From Vibrio porteresiae DSM 19223 (GTDB taxonomy: Bacteria; Pseudomonadota; Gammaproteobacteria; Enterobacterales; Vibrionaceae): a stretch of DNA of 64,000 bases. A model generated the notes under the pieces. The model did no database searches. It had not been told where the DNA came from and saw only the letters and a list, made by a program, of their open reading frames with translations. Shown here one piece after another: positions 61,653 to 64,000 of the stretch. The position numbers and the translations under genes are program-made. The stretch's first letter is position 1, and each line of letters starts with the position of its first letter. Location of the stretch: positions 1,178,001-1,242,000 of the forward strand of contig NZ_AP024896.1 of the NCBI RefSeq assembly GCF_024347055.1, given 5' to 3'.

Positions 61653-63548
61653 ATGCCTAAACAGTCATCTTATTATGAGCACTTAGCATGTCAGATTACT
61701 GAGTTCTTAGGTGGGAAGAAAAATATTGTTTCTGTAACTCATTGCACTACTAGGTTAAGAGTTAAACTGAAAAAGATCCCTAATGAAGCAATAGAAAAAA
61801 TAACTAATTTATCAGATGTGATTTCTGTTATGAATTCTGGTGGAGTCGTACAGATAGTAGTAGGAACAAAAGTTGAGGAAGTATATCAATATATAGCACC
61901 TAATATAGATGCAAGAAATACACACTATTATATTAATAGTCTATTACATACCATAATTGAAATATTTACTCCTATACTTTGGATTCTGAGCGTAGCAGGC
62001 ATAATGAAAGGGCTTTTATTCCTTTTCGGAAATGTTGGCTGGCTAGATGTAGACACCGGTACATATCGTATTCTTTTTTCTGCGTCTGATAGTATATTTT
62101 TCTTTTTACCTATATTTTTAGGTTATACTTCATCTAAAGTTTTAGGTGGGAATCCTCTATTTGGAATCGCAATTGCGGGAGCTCTAGTTCATCCAGATAT
62201 CATTCAACAAGCTAATTCCATTTTTTATCAAGAAATGAACGGGATACCTTCCCCTACTGAGTACTTTTTAGGTTTACCTATTCAGTATGTGAACTACTCA
62301 GCATCAGTCATTCCAATATTATTTGCCACTTGGTTTAACGTTAAACTTGAAAAAATAACTCCAACATATTGTCCTGAAGTCATAACTAAAATGATTAGGC
62401 CTCTTTTATGTCTAACTATCACTGTACCAATTACATTTTTGGTCATAGGGCCACTAAGTACACTTTTTGCTAAATCGGTCGCTGAAGCCATTCTGTATCT
62501 TTACCATGTTAGCCCAGGTATTACTGGATTCTTAGTCGGGGCACTATGGCAAGTATTAGTTGTAATAGGTATTCATTGGAGTCTATTCCCAATAGCGATA
62601 AGTAATATCGCCGTAACTGGTTACGATGTTATCTCACCACTTCTCATACCAGCGATATTCGGTCAATTTGGTGCATGTCTCGGCGTTTTAATAAAGAATT
62701 GGCAAGATAAAAAAATTCGTGGTTATGTAGCTTCTGCCTCATTAACTGCAATATTCGGGGTGACTGAACCTGCTATTTATGGCGTAAATCTACCGAGAAA
62801 GTGGCCTTTTATTTTTGGCTGCGTATCTGCGTCTTTAGGATCTTGTATCATAGCATTATTCCATGTGAAGTCCTTTAGTTTAGGAGTTCTTAGTCTTTTT
62901 TCTTTCGCTCAGTTTATCCCCCAAAATGGTTATGACACCTCAGTTACTGCAAGTATATTAGCCACATTAATGACTATAATTCTAGCCGTGATATTAACTT
63001 ATTTGTTTACTCCGGACGTTAGGAAGCAGAATAAAAACACAGAAATCGATAACATTGAGTCATTTCACCAAGAGGACTGTTTAGGTAATCATACGAAAAT
63101 ACAAAAAGTATTGAGTCCTCTGCAAGGTACTCCATTACCTTTATCATTGGTTGAAGATACTACTTTTGCAAGTGAGATTATAGGCCAAGGAATTGCTATT
63201 CGTCCTGAATCTGGGATCTTACGTGCTCCTTTTGATGGAAAAGTTGAATCAGTATTCCGAACTAGACATTCAATTTGCTTAGTGAGCAACCAAGGTGTTG
63301 AGCTACTAATACATATAGGCTTAGAGACCGTTAAATTGCAAGGTAAAGGATTTGAACTCCTAATATCTCCGGGAGAAACATTCATCACAGGTCAAGAACT
63401 TATAAAATTCGACTTGGAATTTTTAATAGAAAATGGATTTGATACAACTACGCCTATATTAGTAACCAATTGCACTAATTATCTAGATATCATCGCTACC
63501 CATAGAGAATATATAGAGTACGGAGAGCCGTTACTTACGCTGATTTGA
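61653..63548 (+). CDS. bglF: Beta-glucoside PTS permease, IIBCA (BglF-like)
   Basis: Three-domain PTS permease of 631 residues. IIB (about 1-85, Cys31 in VTHCTTRLRV), IIC (about 105-455, GVTEPAIYGVNLP) and IIA (about 490-631) with the two active-site histidines in FRTRHSI and ELLIHIGLE (about His554). GGAG lies eight bases before the ATG at 61653, close behind bglG. It imports and phosphorylates a beta-glucoside, and its IIA may also serve the IIBC permease across the intergenic region. It also likely controls BglG by phosphorylation. Confidence 0.95.
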   Translation: MPKQSSYYEHLACQITEFLGGKKNIVSVTHCTTRLRVKLKKIPNEAIEKITNLSDVISVMNSGGVVQIVVGTKVEEVYQYIAPNIDARNTHYYINSLLHTIIEIFTPILWILSVAGIMKGLLFLFGNVGWLDVDTGTYRILFSASDSIFFFLPIFLGYTSSKVLGGNPLFGIAIAGALVHPDIIQQANSIFYQEMNGIPSPTEYFLGLPIQYVNYSASVIPILFATWFNVKLEKITPTYCPEVITKMIRPLLCLTITVPITFLVIGPLSTLFAKSVAEAILYLYHVSPGITGFLVGALWQVLVVIGIHWSLFPIAISNIAVTGYDVISPLLIPAIFGQFGACLGVLIKNWQDKKIRGYVASASLTAIFGVTEPAIYGVNLPRKWPFIFGCVSASLGSCIIALFHVKSFSLGVLSLFSFAQFIPQNGYDTSVTASILATLMTIILAVILTYLFTPDVRKQNKNTEIDNIESFHQEDCLGNHTKIQKVLSPLQGTPLPLSLVEDTTFASEIIGQGIAIRPESGILRAPFDGKVESVFRTRHSICLVSNQGVELLIHIGLETVKLQGKGFELLISPGETFITGQELIKFDLEFLIENGFDTTTPILVTNCTNYLDIIATHREYIEYGEPLLTLI

Positions 63549-63940
63549 ACTAAATTCACTGTGTAGTCAATTAAATTTGTTCACTTTTACAGATGTATTA
63601 AATTATATTTTCCATGGATATCAGAACTGAGCATCTAGTGTTACTATATAACTATTAATATCAGCATTATGCTAGACGATGCCAAACTTGAAACTCAATA
63701 ATTAGTCATGATGTATATCCACCTTAAAGATGACATTCTTTTTCCTATCATAGAATGTCATATTCCGTTACAAAATAAAAAATCCAAACAACATTTATAT
63801 CACACATTTTTTATCGAATAGACTAATTACTCCAAATTTGTATTCATTACCCCATCGATATGTATCCAAGCTCATATTAATAGGATAGAATAAGCACAAA
63901 TTTTATCACACTATCTATGCACTAATTAAAGAGGTTATGT
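63549..63940. other. Intergenic region after bglF
   Basis: About 390 AT-rich bp. It contains one clear hairpin (63730-63761, listed separately) and must hold the promoter of the last, partial gene. Confidence 0.5.
63730..63761 (+). terminator. Hairpin, possible terminator of the bglG operon
   Basis: Perfect 10-bp stem ATGACATTCT / AGAATGTCAT with a 12-nt loop, about 180 bp after the bglF stop. No real T-run. Confidence 0.5.
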
Positions 63941-64000
63941 ATGAAAAAAGTGGGGTTCAAGCGATTACTTATTCTTTCAATTTTAATATTGGTTGGGTTT
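63941..64000 (+). CDS. Partial gene, N-terminal membrane or signal segment
   Basis: A frame starts at 63941 (GAGG about seven bases upstream) and runs off the window after 20 codons. The product begins MKKVGFKRLLILSILILVGF, a basic N-terminus and a hydrophobic segment, like the first helix of a chemotaxis receptor or a signal peptide. The function cannot be given. Confidence 0.6.
   Translation, partial: MKKVGFKRLLILSILILVGF

Noticed and set aside
1..64000. CRISPR array, prophage, integron or tRNA genes
   Set aside because: No regularly spaced repeats, phage structural genes, integrase or tRNA cloverleaf were recognised in the window.

Overview
The window looks like a chromosomal segment of a Vibrio or close Vibrionaceae relative. 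The reasons are a moderate-to-low GC content, a CsrB-type regulatory RNA behind a VarA/UvrY-type box, a YpdA/YpdB-YhjX pyruvate-sensing set, a class II hydroxylamine reductase, several c-di-GMP enzymes, and an IS10-type element of the kind common in vibrios. The species cannot be fixed from the sequence alone. No tRNA, rRNA, CRISPR array or prophage was seen.

Region 1 (1-26,000) is mostly core-like. It holds an aromatic amino acid exporter, a sugar acetyltransferase, an OsmC protein, an ExoD protein, the CsrB-like RNA (minus strand, about 3003-3358), a dCMP deaminase and a signalling block (GGDEF-EAL protein, hybrid histidine kinase, CSS-EAL protein). Next come yhjX-ypdB-ypdA with a direct-repeat operator, hcp with a palindrome in its promoter region, a LysE exporter, a HAD phosphatase, an odd compact ABC protein, yjeH plus a glutathione S-transferase, a PEP-CTERM-like secreted protein behind a sigma-54 promoter, and mdaB divergent from a LysR gene.

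Region 2 (26,100-47,350) is a plant-polysaccharide locus. One minus-strand operon (MFS sugar symporter, GH35 beta-galactosidase, porin, GH53 endo-galactanase) forms a complete route for beta-1,4-galactan, the side chain of pectic rhamnogalacturonan I. Upstream of it lies an intact 1,329-bp IS10-type element with a perfect 9-bp target duplication, then a ROK repressor. A divergent arm carries a 1,094-residue DUF5107-TPR protein, a CE2-like esterase, a porin with an S-layer-homology domain, a GH106-type alpha-L-rhamnosidase and an AraC regulator.

Region 3 (47,600-55,500) is an anaerobic respiration cluster: a TorD-type chaperone, a Tat-exported DmsA-type molybdoenzyme, DmsB, DmsC and a further polyferredoxin. 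It is followed by an AraC regulator divergent from a secreted SMP-30/gluconolactonase-type protein.

Region 4 (55,690-63,550) is a pair of divergent beta-glucoside PTS operons: IIBC permease, 6-phospho-beta-glucosidase and LamB-type porin leftwards; BglG antiterminator and IIBCA permease rightwards.

The most unusual observation is a set of five leader modules, each a BglG-type RNA antiterminator (RAT) motif overlapping an intrinsic terminator. One precedes bglG and two stand in tandem before the IIBC operon. The other two, 17 kb away, precede the SLH porin and the GH106 rhamnosidase, which are not PTS genes. This suggests that transcription antitermination couples the beta-glucoside and pectin loci.
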